From Actinoallomurus soli (GTDB lineage: Bacteria > Actinomycetota > Actinomycetes > Streptosporangiales > Streptosporangiaceae): DNA of 64,000 bases. Where the stretch lies: the NCBI RefSeq assembly GCF_024055715.1, contig NZ_JAMXMV010000012.1:62001-126000 (forward strand). Direction: 5' to 3'. How positions within the stretch are numbered: position 1 is the stretch's first letter; the number at the start of each line of letters is the position of its first letter. The notes beneath the pieces were generated by a model. It had not been told where the DNA came from. It saw nothing but the letters and a program-made list of their open reading frames with translations, and ran no database searches. The translations under genes and the position numbers were made by a program. Below are positions 7,784 through 16,178 of the stretch, piece by piece.

Positions 7784-7809
7784 GGGCGTCCCGGGAGTCG
7801 GAGACGCCC
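7784..7809. terminator. Hairpin between convergent SDR and MarR genes
   Basis: GGGCGTC and GACGCCC form a 7-bp stem with a 12-base loop in the 93-base gap between two convergent stop codons. It is a moderate candidate only. Confidence 0.35.
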
Positions 7810-7822
7810 GGCGCAGCGTGAG

Positions 7823-8383
7823 TCAGGAGCCGGGGCGGGGGCGGTCGTGGCGGGGGGCGGGGCCGAACTCCTCCTCCAGGCGGGACAGCAGGGCGCCGAG
7901 CAGGGAGTTCAGCCGGTCGAGCTCGTCCTCATCGAAGGCGCCTCCGAACAGGCGGCGCTCCTCCATCGTGCGCCGGGCCGTGGCGGCGCTCCAGAGACGG
8001 TGGCCCTCCTCGGTCAGCCGGATCGGGCGGCTGCGGCCGTCCGTGGCCGGCGCGGGCTCGACGAGGCCGGCGCGGGTGAGGCGGTCGACGCGGACGCTGA
8101 TCGTGCCGGAGGTCAGGCCCAGCGCGTCGGCCAGCTGCTTGGGCGTGCGCTCGTACGGCGGGCCGGAACGCCGCAGGACGGACAGCGCCGCCCAGTCGCC
8201 GACGGTGATCGACTCATGGCCGGCCGCCCGCTCGAGGATCCGCTCGAAGAGACGGGCGATCCGGCCGATCCGCTGGCGGGCCGCCTCCACGCCGGGGTCG
8301 ACGCCGGAGGGCATCTGCCCGATCCACCGGGGCAGGCCGGCGCCGACCGAGTCGGGCGGCGTCTCTCCGTGTTCTACGGCCAC
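7823..8383 (-). CDS. MarR-family regulator
   Basis: A 186-aa winged-helix repressor. The core runs T-V-G-D-W-A-A-L-S-V-L, then T-P-K-Q-L-A-D-A-L-G-L-T-S-G-T-I-S-V-R-V (helix-turn-helix) and the wing D-G-R-S-R-P-I-R-L-T-E-E-G, all typical of MarR. The N-terminal 50 residues and C-terminal 40 form the dimer helices. It starts at GTG, with AAGGAAG in front. It is divergent from the SDR gene at 8452, and two perfect palindromes lie between them, so auto-repression and repression of the SDR are likely. Confidence 0.88.
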   Translation of the reverse strand: MAVEHGETPPDSVGAGLPRWIGQMPSGVDPGVEAARQRIGRIARLFERILERAAGHESITVGDWAALSVLRRSGPPYERTPKQLADALGLTSGTISVRVDRLTRAGLVEPAPATDGRSRPIRLTEEGHRLWSAATARRTMEERRLFGGAFDEDELDRLNSLLGALLSRLEEEFGPAPRHDRPRPGS

Positions 8384-8392
8384 TGGACACTT

Positions 8393-8429
8393 CCTTGAGT
8401 CTCAAGATACTTTGCCTTGAGTCTCAAGG
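8393..8429. promoter_or_regulatory. Twin palindromic operators for MarR regulator
   Basis: The 13-bp palindrome CTTGAGTCTCAAG occurs twice, at 8394-8406 and 8416-8428; the second extends to CCTTGAGTCTCAAGG (8415-8429). Their centres are 22 bases apart, about two helical turns. They fill the space between the divergent MarR and SDR starts. The position, symmetry and spacing are those of a cooperatively bound MarR-type operator pair. Confidence 0.8.
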
Positions 8430-8451
8430 TATCCAATCGAGGGGATCGAGC

Positions 8452-9297
8452 ATGCCTGATATCGACAACGACCCCCGCGTGTGGTTCATCACCGGCACCA
8501 GCACCGGTCTCGGGCGTGCGATCGCCGACGCCGCGCTGGCCCGTGGTGAGCGCGTCGTCGCCACGGCGCGGGATCCGCAGACCGTCAAGGACCTCGTCGA
8601 GCGGGCACCGGAGCTCGTCCGCGCGGTCGCGCTCGACGTCACCGACCCGGCCCAGGTCGCCGCCGCCGTCGGCACCGCGATCGAGGAGTTCGGCCGGATC
8701 GACGTGCTGGTCAACAACGCCGGTCACGGGCTGATCGGCGCGCTGGAGGAGCTGTCCGACGAGCAGATCGACGCGGTGCTCGCGACGAACGTGCTCGGCG
8801 TCATCGGCGTGACCCGCGCGGTGCTGCCGCACATGCGGGCGCGGCGGCGGGGTCACATCGTGCAGATGTCCTCGGTCGGCGGCGCGGTCGGCAACCCCGG
8901 CCACGCCATCTACGCGACCTCCAAGTTCGCGCTGGAGGGGATGTCCGAGGCGCTGGCCGGCGAGGTCGGGCCGCTGGGCATCCGGGTGACCATCGTCGAG
9001 CCGGGCCCGTTCCGTACGGACTTCGCCGGCCGGTCCATGCGGTTCGCCGACCCGATCGACGACTACCGCGACACCCCGGCCGGCGCGCTGCGGCAGCGCT
9101 TCTCCGCCCAGGACGGCGTGCAGCCGAACGACCCGGCCAAGGCCGCCGAGGCGATCATCAAGGCGGTCGACGACGAGGACTCGCCGCTGCGTCTGCCGCT
9201 CGGCCCCGAGGCGGTGGAGCGGATCCGGCGGAAGCTGCGCCGCCAGCTCGCCGACCTGGACGCCTGGGAGCGGGTGTCGCTCGACACGCGGTACTGA
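8452..9297 (+). CDS. Short-chain dehydrogenase/reductase (classical SDR)
   Basis: A 281-aa oxidoreductase with all the classical SDR motifs: T-G-T-S-T-G-L-G for the cofactor (residues 14-21), N-N-A-G (88-91), active-site serine (140 or 141), and Y-A-T-S-K with Tyr154 and Lys158. V-E-P-G-P-F-R-T-D-F is typical of the group acting on ketones or fatty compounds. The aromatic V-W-F-I-T-G start and overall length match a family often found beside MarR or TetR regulators in actinomycetes. GAGGGGA precedes ATG 8452. Its stop abuts that of the convergent gene with no gap. Confidence 0.88.
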   Translation: MPDIDNDPRVWFITGTSTGLGRAIADAALARGERVVATARDPQTVKDLVERAPELVRAVALDVTDPAQVAAAVGTAIEEFGRIDVLVNNAGHGLIGALEELSDEQIDAVLATNVLGVIGVTRAVLPHMRARRRGHIVQMSSVGGAVGNPGHAIYATSKFALEGMSEALAGEVGPLGIRVTIVEPGPFRTDFAGRSMRFADPIDDYRDTPAGALRQRFSAQDGVQPNDPAKAAEAIIKAVDDEDSPLRLPLGPEAVERIRRKLRRQLADLDAWERVSLDTRY

Positions 9298-10122
9298 TCA
9301 GCGGAAGTCGTCGGCGTGACAGGCGGCCCACTCGGCGTACGTGTGAGGCTCCCGCCCGATGAGGTCGGCCGGGGCGGGCGACACCCCGGCCATCTCCTTC
9401 GACTCCGCGCGCATCGCGATCAGGGCGTCGGCGATCTCGGCGGGCATGTGCGGGGACATGGCGGCACGGAACTCCTCCGGCGACAGCCCGTCGAACCGCA
9501 GCTCACGGCCGAGCACCGCACCGAGCACCGCGACCCGCTGCGGGTCGGTGAGCGCCTCGGGCCCGGTCAGGAGGTACGTCCGGCCCGCGTGGCCGTCGTC
9601 GAGCAGCGCTCGTACGGCGACGGCGGCGATGTCGCGCTCGTCGATCGGCGTGGAGGCCGCGTCGTCCCCGAGCCAGCGGACGACGCCGGTGGCCCGGATC
9701 TGCGGGGCCCAGTTCCGGTCGTTGCTCATGAAGGCGCTGGGCCGCAGGATCGTCCACGGCAGCCCGGAGTCCCGCACGGCCCGCTCGATGGCCTCGTGGC
9801 GGCGCCCGATCGCGTTCGGCCGCTCGTACGTCACCGCCGACGCGGACATCAGCACGACGTGCCGGAGCCCGGCCCGCTTCCCCGCGGCGAGGAACCCCTC
9901 CATGGCGCCGGACAGCGGGAAGAGGAACACCCGCTCGACGCCGCGCAGCGCGGCGGGCAGCGTCTCGGGCTCGGTCAGGTCGCCCCGCACGACCTCGACG
10001 CCGTCCGGCAGGCCGGCCTGGTCCGGTCGGCGGGTCATCGCCCGCACCTCGGCGCCCTCTCGCAGCAGTTGCTCGACCACCTGGCGGCCGACGTTCCCGG
10101 TCGCTCCGGTCACGAGGATCAC
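9298..10122 (-). CDS. NmrA-like NAD(P)-binding protein
   Basis: A 274-aa atypical SDR. It starts with I-L-V-T-G-A-T-G-N-V-G-R (G-x-x-G-x-x-G), has the R-x-x-D-Q region after strand 2 and D-L-T-E-P at the end of strand 3. W-T-I-L-R-P-S-A-F-M is the conserved NmrA-family segment. Such proteins act as redox-sensing regulators or NAD(P)H:quinone reductase-like enzymes. The frame is open to an ATG at 10161, but GTG at 10122 has GAAGGGAG six bases upstream and gives the usual N-terminus. It converges directly on the SDR gene. Confidence 0.82.
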   Translation of the reverse strand: MILVTGATGNVGRQVVEQLLREGAEVRAMTRRPDQAGLPDGVEVVRGDLTEPETLPAALRGVERVFLFPLSGAMEGFLAAGKRAGLRHVVLMSASAVTYERPNAIGRRHEAIERAVRDSGLPWTILRPSAFMSNDRNWAPQIRATGVVRWLGDDAASTPIDERDIAAVAVRALLDDGHAGRTYLLTGPEALTDPQRVAVLGAVLGRELRFDGLSPEEFRAAMSPHMPAEIADALIAMRAESKEMAGVSPAPADLIGREPHTYAEWAACHADDFR

Positions 10123-10226
10123 GGCCGGCTCCCTTCGGACGTGCGAACACTCCGGATCCATGAATACAGGGACGGAGGCTCGAGAGCGACCATGTTCAAC
10201 CGCGCCTCGGCAGAAGACGAAGCCCG

Positions 10227-10865
10227 TCAGCCGCGCAGGTGGGCGAGGACGGCGAGCACGCGGCGGTGATCGTCCGGGGCGGGCGGCAGATCGAGCTTCA
10301 TGAAGATCGAGCCGACGTGCTTGACGACGGCCGCCTCGGTGACGACCAGCCGGCGGGCGATGGCGCCGTTCGAACGGCCTTCGGCCATCAGCTCCAGCAC
10401 CTGGCGCTCCCGGTCGGTCAGCCGCCGCAGCGGTGAGCCGTCGTGCCGCTCGGACAAGAGCCGCCGGACGACCTCCGGATCGATCACGGTGCCGCCCTCG
10501 GCGACGCGGATCAGTCCGTCGATGAACTCGGCGACGTCACCGACCCGGTCCTTCAGCAGGTAGCCGACGCCGCCGCCGGTCTGCAGCAGGTCGGCGGCGT
10601 AGGACCGCTCGACGTACTGCGACAGCACCAGCACGGGCAGCCCGGGATGGTCGCGCCGCAGCTCCAGCGCGGCCCGCAGCCCCTCGTCGCGGTGGCCGGG
10701 CGGCATCCGCACGTCGGTGACGACGATGTCCGGCCGGTCGGCGGCGACGGCGGCGACCAGTGCCGGAGCGTCGCCGACCGCCGTCGTCTCGTGGCCGAAC
10801 CGGCCGAGGATCTGGATGAGGCCCTCGCGTAGCAGCACCGAGTCCTCGGCGAGCACTACTCGCAC
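10227..10865 (-). CDS. NarL/LuxR-type response regulator
   Basis: A 212-aa two-component regulator. The receiver has the acidic pair E7-D8, the phospho-acceptor Asp51 (V-V-T-D-V-R-M-P) and a lysine in Y-L-L-K-D. The C-terminal LuxR helix-turn-helix runs L-T-D-R-E-R-Q-V-L-E-L-M-A-E-G-R-S-N. Its GTG start lies inside the end of the histidine kinase gene (10-base overlap), so the two are translationally coupled. The divergent ABC transporter at 12272 is its probable target. Confidence 0.88.
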   Translation of the reverse strand: MRVVLAEDSVLLREGLIQILGRFGHETTAVGDAPALVAAVAADRPDIVVTDVRMPPGHRDEGLRAALELRRDHPGLPVLVLSQYVERSYAADLLQTGGGVGYLLKDRVGDVAEFIDGLIRVAEGGTVIDPEVVRRLLSERHDGSPLRRLTDRERQVLELMAEGRSNGAIARRLVVTEAAVVKHVGSIFMKLDLPPAPDDHRRVLAVLAHLRG

Positions 10866-12139
10866 GGCATCTCCACCCGGATGATCGTAGGACCGCCGGG
10901 CGGGCTGGACAGCCGGAGGGTTCCATCGTGGACGGCCACCCGGTCGGCGAGGCCCTGCAGGCCCGTGCCCCGCCCGGGGTCCGCTCCGCCCGCGCCGTCG
11001 TCGCGGATCTCGGCGATGAGCAGCCGGCCGAGCACCCGCGCGAACACGCGGGCCCGCCGGGCGCCGCCGTGCTTCGCCGCGTTGGTGAGGGCCTCGGCGA
11101 CGACGAAGTACGCGGCCGACTCGATCTGCTCGGGCGGGCGTACGGGCAGGTCGACGTCCACCTCGACGGGCACCGGGGAACGCTCGGCCAGGGCCCGTAC
11201 GGCCGCCTCCAGGCCCCGGTCGGTCAGGATCGAGGGATGGATGCCCCGGACGAGGTCACGGAGTTCGGTCAGCGCCGCGCGCGCCTCGTCCTGCGCCTTG
11301 CCGATCAGCTCGCGATCCCCGTCGAGCCGGGCCAGGCCCAGCAGCATGATCAGTCCGGTGAGCCGTTGCTGCGCGCCGTCGTGCAGGTCGCGTTCGATGC
11401 GCCGCCGCTCGGCCTCGAACGCGCCCGCCATCCGGGCGCGCGAGGCGGTCACCGCGACCAGCCGCTCCCCCAGCTCCGCCTCGCCGGACGGCACGAGGAG
11501 CGCGCGGGCCAGCGCCGCGCGTGCCGCCGCCAGCAGCGTCACGACGTACAGGCCGGCCACGGCCACCGCGAATCCGATGGGGACGACCGCCCACGCCTCA
11601 CCCGGCGTGTCGATCGTCGCCAGCGAGCCGTACTGGATCCGTTCGCCGCCGCGCACCAGCGCCGGCGCGGCGATCTGCGTCGCCGCGAAGGCGGCCACGT
11701 TGAAGACCACGGCGGCGTCGAACACCGACAGCACCCCGTGCAGGAGCGCGTAGCCGAGTTCCCGCCACGACGCGGTCTCCCGCAGCCGGAAGCGGAGCCA
11801 CGGCCGAAGCCCCGGCCGCGGCACCGCGCCGTGCGGCGAGGGGGCCGGGCGCGGGTCCAGCCAGCGCAGCCGCCGGCGTTCGACCGCGGCCAGTGCGACC
11901 GCGAGCAGCGGGACGCAGGCCAGCAGGACGACCCCGGCGACGACCGGCGTCAGGGCCGCGCCCACGAGCAGCAGCGTGAGGATCAACCCGAGCGAGACCA
12001 GGCCGATCGGCACTCCGGTGATGACGTACGCGAGCGCCCGCCAGGGCCATGACGAGAGAAGGAACCGCAGCGGGTTCCGGGCCATCGCCCGCCAGACCGT
12101 CGTGCGCCCGCGCACGCCTTGATCCCCGGTCCCGCTCAC
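10856..12139 (-). CDS. Sensor histidine kinase (HisKA_3 type)
   Basis: A 427-aa membrane kinase. The N-terminal half carries about four hydrophobic segments around residues 35-90 and 135-215, as in the actinomycete 'sensor domain' kinases. The dimerisation and phospho-acceptor box is E-R-D-L-H-D-G-A-Q-Q-R-L near residue 250. An N-box (ALTNAAKHG) and a G-rich GRGTGLQGLADRV follow. The cognate regulator overlaps its 3' end. The stimulus is unknown; divergence from a FtsX-type ABC transporter suggests envelope stress or antimicrobial-peptide sensing. Confidence 0.87.
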   Translation of the reverse strand: MSGTGDQGVRGRTTVWRAMARNPLRFLLSSWPWRALAYVITGVPIGLVSLGLILTLLLVGAALTPVVAGVVLLACVPLLAVALAAVERRRLRWLDPRPAPSPHGAVPRPGLRPWLRFRLRETASWRELGYALLHGVLSVFDAAVVFNVAAFAATQIAAPALVRGGERIQYGSLATIDTPGEAWAVVPIGFAVAVAGLYVVTLLAAARAALARALLVPSGEAELGERLVAVTASRARMAGAFEAERRRIERDLHDGAQQRLTGLIMLLGLARLDGDRELIGKAQDEARAALTELRDLVRGIHPSILTDRGLEAAVRALAERSPVPVEVDVDLPVRPPEQIESAAYFVVAEALTNAAKHGGARRARVFARVLGRLLIAEIRDDGAGGADPGRGTGLQGLADRVAVHDGTLRLSSPPGGPTIIRVEMPCE

Positions 12140-12183
12140 GGCACGACCGTACGCGACCAGGCCGCCGACGGTCGGTCGAGGAG

Positions 12184-12215
12184 GGTAGACCCTGCCGGGT
12201 GGGGGCAGCCCTACC
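12184..12215. promoter_or_regulatory. Imperfect dyad in divergent promoter, candidate response-regulator site
   Basis: GGTAG (12184) and CTACC (12211) flank an inner pair CTGCC (12192) and GGCAG (12204), giving a nested dyad that is off by one base. It lies between the divergent kinase and ABC transporter starts, where a LuxR-type regulator would be expected to bind. Confidence 0.4.
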
Positions 12216-12271
12216 GAGGAACTCCAGAGCGCGCCAGTGCGGCCGGGACCCGTTTCCCGTTGGCTTGAGGC

Positions 12272-13015
12272 ATGACTCAGACGACTGCCCTGGCACCCGT
12301 CGCCCAGGCGGACTCACTCGTGAAGACGTACGGCTCCGGGGAGAACGCGGTGGCCGCGCTGCGCGGCGTCTCGGCCGCGTTCGCGCGCGGGCAGTTCACC
12401 GCCATCATGGGCCCGTCCGGGTCGGGCAAGTCGACGTTCCTGCACTGCCTCGCCGGGCTGGACACCGTCTCCTCGGGCGCGGTCGTCATCGACGGCGTCG
12501 ACATCACGAAGCTGTCGCGGACCCGGCTGACCCGGCTGCGCGGGGAGAAGCTCGGCTTCGTCTTCCAGTCGTTCAACCTGCTGCCGATGCTGACCGCCGA
12601 GGAGAACATCCGGCTCACCGCGCGGATGGCCGGCCGGAGGGTCGACCGGGAGTGGTTCCGCGTCCTCGTCGACGCGCTCGGGCTGCGGGACCGGCTCGGT
12701 CACCGGCCCGCCGAGCTGTCCGGCGGGCAGCAGCAGCGGGTCGCGGTCGCGCGGGCGCTGCTGACCCGTCCGGAGGTGGTGTTCGCCGACGAGCCGACCG
12801 GCAACCTCGACTCCTCCGCGGGCGGTGAGGTGCTGCGGTTCCTGCGCGCGGCGGTCGACACGTACGGCCAGACCGTCGTGATGGTGACCCACGACCCGCT
12901 CGCCGCGTCGTACGCCGACCGGGTGCTGTTCCTGGCGGACGGCCGGATCGTCCACGAGCTGGCGGGCCCGACGATCGACGCCGTCCACGGCGTCATGCGC
13001 CGGATGGAGGCATGA
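12272..13015 (+). CDS. ABC transporter ATPase (MacB/LolD-type)
   Basis: A 247-aa ATP-binding subunit. Walker A is G-P-S-G-S-G-K-S-T (47-55), the Q-loop V-F-Q-S-F-N-L-L-P is the form typical of MacB/LolD/FtsE ATPases, the signature is LSGGQQQR, and Walker B is V-V-F-A-D-E-P-T-G-N-L-D. It powers the FtsX-type permease whose ATG overlaps its stop (ATGA at 13012-13015). Transporters of this mechanotransmission class export or expel antimicrobial compounds or handle lipoproteins. The divergent two-component system is the likely regulator. Confidence 0.92.
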   Translation: MTQTTALAPVAQADSLVKTYGSGENAVAALRGVSAAFARGQFTAIMGPSGSGKSTFLHCLAGLDTVSSGAVVIDGVDITKLSRTRLTRLRGEKLGFVFQSFNLLPMLTAEENIRLTARMAGRRVDREWFRVLVDALGLRDRLGHRPAELSGGQQQRVAVARALLTRPEVVFADEPTGNLDSSAGGEVLRFLRAAVDTYGQTVVMVTHDPLAASYADRVLFLADGRIVHELAGPTIDAVHGVMRRMEA

Positions 13016-15597
13016 GCATGTGGCTGATCGCCCGCCGGTCGTTCGCCCAGGACTGGGCGCGGCTGACCGCGACCGTGCTCGCCGTGCTGTTCTCGGTGGG
13101 GCTGATGTCGGGGTCGCTGCAGTTCGCGCTGCGCGCCGAGTCGGCGGTGTCCGGGTCGGACGCCAGCGAGTACGCCAAGGCGGACGTGCTCGTGCAGCCG
13201 CCCGGGATCGATCCGGAGGAGTCGTTCGCCGTTCCCCGGGGCGAGGTACGGCCCGGCGCGATCGCGTCCGTCCCCGGCGTGGCGGCGGTCGCCGGGGACG
13301 CCGCCGTACCGGTCACGGTCACCGGGGCGCACGGTAAACCGGTGCTGCCGCCGGCGGGCGCGGCGACGATGCTCCGCCCCTGGATCTCCGACGCGCGCCT
13401 GAGCGCCTACCACCTGGTCGCCGGCCGGGCCCCGGCCGCCGACGACGAGGTGGCCGTCGTACGGCACGTCGCGACGGCCGGGCGGCTGGAAACCGGGGCC
13501 ACCACGACGCTGCTGCTGCCGAAGACGTCGAGCAGGGTCCGGATCGTCGGTGTCGTCACCGTCCAGGGCCGTGGCGCCGTGGCGTCCGGCGACCTGGTCC
13601 TGGGCACGCCCGCCGCCGTGCACCGGGCGGCCGGCCTGGCCGCGGGCGCGTGGCAGAGCCTGTGGGTGAAGGCCGCGCCGGGGGTTCCGGCCGGGGACCT
13701 GCGGAAGCGGCTCGCCGCGCCGATGCGCCCGGCCGTCGTCCGCACGGCCGCCGACCTGCGGCGCCACCAGGCCGCCGAGCTGCAGGACACGGGCGCGTCG
13801 GTGGGCGGGGCGATCGGCATGCTCGCCTCCGTCGCGGTGTTCACCGGCCTGTTCGTCGTCGCGAACGCCTTCGGCACGATGGTCCGCCAGCGGACCCGGC
13901 GGCTGGCACTCCTCGCGGCGATCGGCGCCCGGCCCCGGCAGATCAGGCGGCTCGTCCGCCTGGAGGCGCTCGTGCTGGCCGTGATCGCGTCGGCGGGCGG
14001 CCTGCTCGTCGGCTACGGCGTGGCAGAGGTCCTCACGCGGCTGTTCGCCCAGGACGGCTTCGACATCTCCGCCGGTGAGGTCAGCGTCGGCTGGATCGCG
14101 CTGGCCTTCCCGTTCGCGGCGGGCGTCGTGACCACGCAGCTGGCGGCCTGGCGGCCCGCCCGCCGGGCGTCGAAGGTCGCGCCGATCGAGGCGCTGCGGT
14201 CCGCCACGGCGGAGAGCAAGGGCCGCACGTGGCCCCGGATCGTCGGCGCCCTCGCCGTCTTCGGTGCGTCCTGGATGTTCTTCGGCCCGGTGTTCGCGGT
14301 GGCGAACGACCCGACGTCCGTCGGCGCCGACCGGACCGTGGGCATCACGGTGCTCATCCTGCTCGGGTCGATGGTGTGCGTGTCCGGGCTGGCCGTGCTC
14401 GCGCCGTTCTTCGTCGGCCCGCTCGGCGGCCTGGTCGGCCGGCTCGGCATGCTCGTCAGCGGAGAGGCGGGCCGGCTCGCCCGCGCGACGATCACCCGCA
14501 GCCCGCGCCGCGTCTCCTCGGCGGCCGCCTCCCTCATGCTCGGCGTCGCGCTGGTCGCCGCCACCGGGCTGCTGATCACCTCCGTGCACGACCGGTCCCG
14601 TGCCGCGGGCGCGCAGACCCTCGCCGCCGACCACGTCATCGCCGGGAACGGCCGTACGTCCGGCGGGACCGCTCCCCTGCCCGCCGACCTCGCGACCCGC
14701 GCGGCGCGGGTCCCCGGCGTGACGGCGGCGGTCGCGCTGACGCAGACGGAGGTACGGCTCGTGTCACCGAAGATCAAGGTGTTCGACGGCGACCCCGGCG
14801 ACCCGATCATGCTGACCGTCACCGGCGCGTCCGACGTACGGCCGGTGCTGCGCTTCGGCGGGCACCTCCCCGTGCTGCGGCCCGGCGAGATCGGCATCAC
14901 GTCGCCGCTGGTCAAGGCGTACGGCCTGCGTCCCGGCCGCCGGATCGTCGTCCACGGCGCGCGCGGCGACGTGACGCTCACCGTGGCCGGCCGGTACCAC
15001 GACCCGTCGCACCTGTTCGCCGACCAGGCGCTGGTCGCCCCGGCCACGATGGCGACGCTGGACCCGGGCGCGAACACCTCGGCCGTGCTCGTCCGGGGCA
15101 CCGCGCCGGCGGCGGCCCTGGCGGCGGCCGTCTCCGACGTCCCGGTGGCCCGGGTCTACGACCGGGCGGCCTACGTACGCGTGGCGGCGGCCGCGATGGA
15201 GCAGGGCGTGCGGGTGATCTACGGATTCATCGCGATGTCCCTGCTGATCGCGCTGTTCGGCATGGCCACGACCGTGTCGCTGAGCGTGTCGGAGCGGACG
15301 AAGGAATTCGGGATGCTCGGGGCGGTCGGGACGACCGTCCGGCAGATCCGGTCGATCGTGCGCTGGGAGGCGGCGACGGTCGTCCTGCTGGGCGTGCTGC
15401 TCGGCATGGGCGCGGCCGTCGGCACGGTCGCGCTGCTGCACGTCGCCACCGGCAGCTCCTACATCCGGGTGCACCTGCCGTGGTGGCTGCTCGCCACCGT
15501 GGTCCTCGGCGCGGCCGCCGTCACCTGGGCGACGTCCGCGCTGCCCGCCCGCCGCGCCGCCGGGGTGCCGGTGCTCGAGGCCGCCACGGCGGAGTGA
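13012..15597 (+). CDS. FtsX-type ABC permease, duplicated
   Basis: An 861-aa permease with one N-terminal membrane segment (residues about 15-38), an extracellular domain, a first FtsX block of three segments near residues 260-390, a short linker with two more segments, a second extracellular domain and a second FtsX block near residues 735-850. Both blocks carry the conserved coupling region ending in P-A-R-R-A-S/A. This ten-segment double-FtsX layout is normal for actinomycete MacB/YknZ-like permeases. It pairs with the overlapping ATPase gene. Its 3' end converges on tag with an 11-base gap. Confidence 0.88.
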   Translation: MSMWLIARRSFAQDWARLTATVLAVLFSVGLMSGSLQFALRAESAVSGSDASEYAKADVLVQPPGIDPEESFAVPRGEVRPGAIASVPGVAAVAGDAAVPVTVTGAHGKPVLPPAGAATMLRPWISDARLSAYHLVAGRAPAADDEVAVVRHVATAGRLETGATTTLLLPKTSSRVRIVGVVTVQGRGAVASGDLVLGTPAAVHRAAGLAAGAWQSLWVKAAPGVPAGDLRKRLAAPMRPAVVRTAADLRRHQAAELQDTGASVGGAIGMLASVAVFTGLFVVANAFGTMVRQRTRRLALLAAIGARPRQIRRLVRLEALVLAVIASAGGLLVGYGVAEVLTRLFAQDGFDISAGEVSVGWIALAFPFAAGVVTTQLAAWRPARRASKVAPIEALRSATAESKGRTWPRIVGALAVFGASWMFFGPVFAVANDPTSVGADRTVGITVLILLGSMVCVSGLAVLAPFFVGPLGGLVGRLGMLVSGEAGRLARATITRSPRRVSSAAASLMLGVALVAATGLLITSVHDRSRAAGAQTLAADHVIAGNGRTSGGTAPLPADLATRAARVPGVTAAVALTQTEVRLVSPKIKVFDGDPGDPIMLTVTGASDVRPVLRFGGHLPVLRPGEIGITSPLVKAYGLRPGRRIVVHGARGDVTLTVAGRYHDPSHLFADQALVAPATMATLDPGANTSAVLVRGTAPAAALAAAVSDVPVARVYDRAAYVRVAAAAMEQGVRVIYGFIAMSLLIALFGMATTVSLSVSERTKEFGMLGAVGTTVRQIRSIVRWEAATVVLLGVLLGMGAAVGTVALLHVATGSSYIRVHLPWWLLATVVLGAAAVTWATSALPARRAAGVPVLEAATAE

Positions 15598-15608
15598 CCG
15601 CGATGCCC

Positions 15609-16178
15609 CTACCGGTAGGCGCCGCGGCGGTGGCAGTCGGCGAGGTGGTCGTCGACCAGGCCGCAGGCCTGCATGAGGGCGTAGACGGTGGTCGGGCCGA
15701 CGTGCCGGAACCCGTGCTTCTTGAGCTGCTTGGCGAGCGCCGTGGAACCGGGCGTGGTGGCGGGCACGTCACCGACGGTCTTGGGCGCCGGGGCGTCGGG
15801 GTCGGCGTACGCCCAGACCAGCGCGGCCAGGCCGTCGGGCAGGTCGAGCGCCGCGCGGGCGTTCGCGATGGTCGCGTCGATCTTGCGGCGGTTCCGCACG
15901 ATCGAGGCGTCGGCCAGCAGCCGTTCGACGTCGGCCGGGCCGTACGCCGCGACCTTCTCCGGGTCGAAGTCGTCGAACGCGCGCCGGAAGCCCTCGCGCT
16001 TGCGCAGGATCGTCAGCCACGACAGGCCGGACTGGAACGCCTCCAGGCACAGCCGCTCGTACAGCCCGCGGTCGTCGCGGACCGGGCGGCCCCACTCGTC
16101 GTCGTGGTAGGCGATGTAGTCGGGCGCGGAGACGCCCCACGGGCAGCGCGCCAGCCCGTCCGGGCCGATGACAATCAT
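15609..16178 (-). CDS. tag: DNA-3-methyladenine glycosylase I
   Basis: A 189-aa base-excision repair enzyme that removes 3-methyladenine. It has the family opening R-C-P-W, then Y-H-D-D-E-W-G-R-P, the central L-E-A-F-Q-S-G-L-S-W and the segment G-F-R-H-V-G-P-T-T. The N-terminal Cys and the C-terminal H-x(n)-C residues (near 175-183) match the zinc site. Its ATG overlaps the stop of the SRPBCC gene (ATGA), so it is the last gene of a three-gene operon with the DivIVA-like protein. M. tuberculosis tagA has a similar neighbour. Confidence 0.95.
   Translation of the reverse strand: MIVIGPDGLARCPWGVSAPDYIAYHDDEWGRPVRDDRGLYERLCLEAFQSGLSWLTILRKREGFRRAFDDFDPEKVAAYGPADVERLLADASIVRNRRKIDATIANARAALDLPDGLAALVWAYADPDAPAPKTVGDVPATTPGSTALAKQLKKHGFRHVGPTTVYALMQACGLVDDHLADCHRRGAYR

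Noticed and set aside
12700-14634. 644-codon antisense frame across the ABC transporter genes
   Set aside because: Its composition (Gly/Arg/Gln-rich) is that of a shadow of two confidently identified genes on the other strand.
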